Notes under the pieces: model-generated
Databases searched by the model: none
Told to the model about the DNA's origin: nothing
Seen by the model: the letters and a program-made list of their open reading frames with translations, nothing else
Origin: Candidatus Caldarchaeum sp.
GTDB taxonomy: Archaea; Thermoproteota; Nitrososphaeria_A; Caldarchaeales; Caldarchaeaceae
Direction: 5' to 3'
Length of the DNA stretch: 16,487 nt
Assembly: GCA_025054515.1 (NCBI GenBank)
Contig: JANWZT010000012.1
Location: 1-16,487, forward strand
Program-made: the position numbers and the translations under genes
Part shown: one piece after another, positions 15,201 to 16,487 of the stretch
How the letters are laid out: each line of letters begins with the position of its first letter
Position numbering within the stretch: position 1 is the stretch's first letter

Positions 15201-15408
15201 ATTTCTGGGCAAGAATATCTGTCGCAACCTGCGACCAGAAGCTCGGCACTTCGACGTCTTTCATCTCGAAGATGACGTTGCCGCTCAGGTCTTTGATCTG
15301 CGAAGTTCTTCTTTCCCATTTGAAGTAGGAGAAGACATCCCGCCCATCGGTGTAGAAGCGTTTAATCTTGAGGCCTTTCATTGTTTCTTTCTGCTGTACT
15401 ACGGTCAT
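12286..15408 (-). CDS. nrdJ: Adenosylcobalamin-dependent (class II) ribonucleoside-diphosphate reductase
   Basis: 1040 aa. It reduces ribonucleotides to deoxyribonucleotides with a thiyl radical generated from vitamin B12 coenzyme, supplying DNA precursors with or without oxygen. N401-P-C403-S-E405 is the radical cysteine motif. C194 (AHACF) and C414, 11 residues after C403, match the redox pair spacing of the Thermotoga class II enzyme as I recall it. SNNSVRVTNDFM and KYGSGEGCNYSSLRAKGEP are further family blocks. No ATP cone precedes the barrel. The C-terminus ends in a cysteine-rich zinc-ribbon-like tail (CRECGSIMARSGTCYVCVNC, then GCS), which recharges the active site in this family. No intein interrupts it. 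ATG 15408 lies 28 nt from a TATA box. Confidence 0.96.
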   Translation of the reverse strand: MTVVQQKETMKGLKIKRFYTDGRDVFSYFKWERRTSQIKDLSGNVIFEMKDVEVPSFWSQVATDILAQKYFRKTGVPQYDENGNPILDKDGKQVTGSERSLRQVVRRLAGCWRAWGEKFKYFASPEDAQAFQDEIEYMLIAQMAAPNSPQWFNTGLHHAYGITGPPQGHYYYDEESQAVVPSKDAYSRPQAHACFILSIKDDLVNPGGIMDTWVKQARIYKYGSGEGCNYSSLRAKGEPLSGGGVSSGVMSFLRVGDTVAGSIKSGGTTRRAAKMVVLNIDHPEIEDFIDWKMKEEMKVAALVSAGYPADFEGEAYQTVSGQNSNNSVRVTNDFMRAVIEDRDWALTWRTNGRVAKRVKARDLWERIARAAWSCADPGMQFDTTINEWNTCPETGRINATNPCSEFNFLDNTACNLASLNLVKFYDEEKGEFDVKAFQHAVRLWTIVLEITVGMAQYPSPEIAEMSYRTRSLGLGYANLGGLLMRMGFPYDSDVGRAVAAAITALMTAEVYATSAEIAMFAGPFAEYEKNKTHVLRVLNNHRRAIYGARPEEYEGLEIKPHLPPLDLAPSYLLEAARSAWDRAVALCEKYGVRNAQATLIAPTGTIGLLMDCDTLGIEPDFSLVKMKKLVGGGYFKLVNRSLEPALRKLGYSEKQIRDIIEYVIGTNTLRGTQPVNYHSLKARGLKDDELQKIETLLVSASRLSDVLNPHVLGEETMRRLGIPAKAYKDPGFSLLKHLGFSDRDIEISDDVICGSMTVEGAPYLRPEHVAVFDCAVPSGRKGKRFVHYRAHLLMMAAVQPFLSGAISKTVNMPNEATVEDVASVYMDAWKLGLKCIAIYRDGSKLSQPLSTVTKKKEEQPGKPVRRRLPAERQAITHKFRVGEQEGYITVGLYEDGSPGEVFIKMAKEGSTLAGLMDAFSIVTSIALQYGVPLRVLVEKFIHTRFEPSGFTDNPQIRFAKSVVDYVFQWLALKFLPEKELEELGLTSTDQTFAKMIPETHVLVSAAPAPDAPPCRECGSIMARSGTCYVCVNCGATTGCS

Positions 15409-15431
15409 GCCGCCTTACGTTAGAATAGATG

Positions 15432-15439
15432 CATATAAT
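15432..15439 (-). promoter_or_regulatory. Box A (TATA) of the ribonucleotide reductase gene
   Basis: ATTATATG on the minus strand is centred about 28 nt before the ATG at 15408, the usual archaeal spacing for a transcript with almost no leader. Confidence 0.6.
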
Positions 15440-15451
15440 TTTGTCTTTCGT

Positions 15452-15482
15452 TTTTCATTTTCGTCAGATGTCTAAATGAAAA
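15452..15482. repeat. 9-bp perfect inverted repeat between the TyrRS and nrdJ genes
   Basis: TTTTCATTT (15452-15460) and AAATGAAAA (15474-15482) are exact reverse complements with a 13-nt spacer. The element sits 12-50 bp upstream of the nrdJ TATA box and 28 bp downstream of the TyrRS stop. It could be an operator for nrdJ or part of the TyrRS terminator. Confidence 0.45.
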
Positions 15483-15501
15483 GAGAGCATTCTCGAAGAA
15501 T
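15475..15501 (-). terminator. Possible transcription terminator of the TyrRS gene
   Basis: On the minus strand a short hairpin ATTCT-TCG-AGAAT (15489-15501) lies just past the TGA and is followed by the pyrimidine/T-rich run CTCTCTTTTCATTT. Archaeal termination mainly needs the T tract, so the hairpin may be incidental. Confidence 0.4.
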
Positions 15502-15509
15502 TTGCTTGT

Positions 15510-16487
15510 TCATCTTGTGATTTCCTGTTCTTTGACGAATTCATAGAGCTCTCGGGCCTTTGACGACGATTCGAACCAAGTTCGTATAGGTGTGAGAAGT
15601 TGGTTAAGGTATTCGGCGACCGTGTTCTTGAGGTCGAGGGGGTGGAGACGGCCTTCGACATAGTCCTTTTCCAACGACCCGTAGTCGTGATAGGTTATTT
15701 CCCCGCCGAATTTCGACGGCCGGTCCACCCGTATGCTTTTTGTGAGTGGGAAGATTACATATCTGCAGTATTCGAGGACTGGGTTGCCGTTGGCTTGTTT
15801 GGGTGGACAATAGGCGTTGTAAATTTTCCGTTTGATGGTTTCGTGGTCGTCGTGGACGTAGATGCTTGATTCGGGAACGCTTTTGCTCATCTTCGAGCTA
15901 ATCTGAACGTCGAGCTCCTCCTCTTCTTCAAGGCCCATCGGGCCTGTAGGACCCGACAACCCCATCAACATGTGATGGTGGACGGCTACGGGCTTCCAGA
16001 AACCGAGTTTGGGTCCGAGCTCCCGGGCGAGGATGTTGGCCCTTCTCTGGTCAAGACCGAGTTGGCATATTTTGGCCTCGAGTTTGAAGATGTCCGCGAC
16101 CTGCATTCCCGGATACAGCATCTGAGCCGCTTCCTGAAGCTCGCCCTCTTTCCTACCCATGATCGGGAGGCATCTCAAAACCCGTCGCAAAGTGGTGTTC
16201 CGCAGCACCTCTATCACGAGCTTCCAGTAATCCCTGTCGGAGGCCATGTCGCTGGCCCAGACAATTTCCACCTTGTTAACGTCGATGCCGGACGCCTTCC
16301 AGACCTCGATGAAATATTCCCCGACCTTCCGGATTTTTTCGAGGTCTCCGCCCATTTTTCGGTTGATGGCCGCGTGCCAGTCAGCCAACAAAAGCTTGAA
16401 CCGGCAGCCCGCCTCGAGCATGTCACGTAGCTTGATGGCTCGGAGAAGAGCGAAAGGTATGTGTGCGAGGCCGCTGGGTTCGAACCC
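15510..16487 (-). CDS. tyrS: Tyrosyl-tRNA synthetase, archaeal/eukaryotic type (partial, 5' end beyond window)
   Basis: The visible 325 residues run from inside the N-terminal Rossmann fold to the natural stop; the true start lies beyond 16487. The enzyme charges tRNA-Tyr. The frame opens with GFEPSGLAHIPFALL, where GFEPSG and the HIGH-equivalent AHIPF are seen, then LLLADWHAAINRKMGG, matching the archaeal TyrRS substrate-binding strand. KMSKS appears exactly, in SSKMSKSVPESSIYVHDD, followed by IKRKIYNAYCPP and the FGGEITYHDYGSLEKDYVEG and LHPLDLKNTVAEYL blocks of archaeal TyrRS. The tail ends soon after, so there is no bacterial S4 domain. ATG 16421 is an internal methionine, not the start. 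TrpRS is unlikely given these C-terminal blocks. Confidence 0.93.
   Translation of the reverse strand, partial: GFEPSGLAHIPFALLRAIKLRDMLEAGCRFKLLLADWHAAINRKMGGDLEKIRKVGEYFIEVWKASGIDVNKVEIVWASDMASDRDYWKLVIEVLRNTTLRRVLRCLPIMGRKEGELQEAAQMLYPGMQVADIFKLEAKICQLGLDQRRANILARELGPKLGFWKPVAVHHHMLMGLSGPTGPMGLEEEEELDVQISSKMSKSVPESSIYVHDDHETIKRKIYNAYCPPKQANGNPVLEYCRYVIFPLTKSIRVDRPSKFGGEITYHDYGSLEKDYVEGRLHPLDLKNTVAEYLNQLLTPIRTWFESSSKARELYEFVKEQEITR

Overview
The window is a dense stretch of archaeal chromosome. Archaeal signs: a type IIB topoisomerase (Topo VI) A subunit, an archaeal/eukaryotic-type tyrosyl-tRNA synthetase, a COG1407 phosphoesterase, a tRNA without encoded CCA, TATA-like boxes 25-28 nt upstream of start codons (leaderless transcription), and GTG/TTG starts. 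A thermophilic TACK-type archaeon (Caldarchaeales/Aigarchaeota-like) is my guess from gene content; the phylum is inference. There is no mobile element, CRISPR array or rRNA, and no gene-free stretch longer than about 100 bp.

Layout: (1) 1-2586, + strand: two permease genes of an oligopeptide/dipeptide ABC importer, the second with a large extracytoplasmic insertion; the rest of the operon must lie outside. (2) 2635-2707: tRNA-Asp(GTC), ending 2 bp from the stop of a convergent PflX-like (COG1313) radical SAM gene (2710-4008, -). (3) 4041-6043, +: an isopropylmalate/isocitrate-type dehydrogenase coupled by a GTGA overlap to homoserine kinase, so branched-chain/threonine amino acid synthesis. 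(4) 6069-6953, +: a ferritin-like domain ORF and a CCC1/VIT1 iron-manganese transporter domain ORF. They lie in one reading frame but are separated by three in-frame TAA codons. (5) 6950-8522: a HAD hydrolase (-) and a small cupin (+), diverging from one symmetric TATA element beside a perfect inverted repeat. (6) 8519-10753, -: an operon of Topo VI subunit A, Mre11/SbcD-related phosphoesterase and a SWIM zinc-finger protein. (7) 10783-12243, -: a lone NuoM/MrpD-like proton-channel subunit. (8) 12286-15408, -: a class II (B12-dependent) ribonucleotide reductase. (9) 15510-16487, -: tyrosyl-tRNA synthetase, running off the window end.

Most of this is housekeeping. The most unusual signals are the ferritin/CCC1 gene split by in-frame stops, the Topo VI-A/phosphoesterase/SWIM operon without a Topo VI-B gene, and the HAD/cupin divergent promoter with its palindrome. 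I do not see a clear-cut new defence or mobile system.
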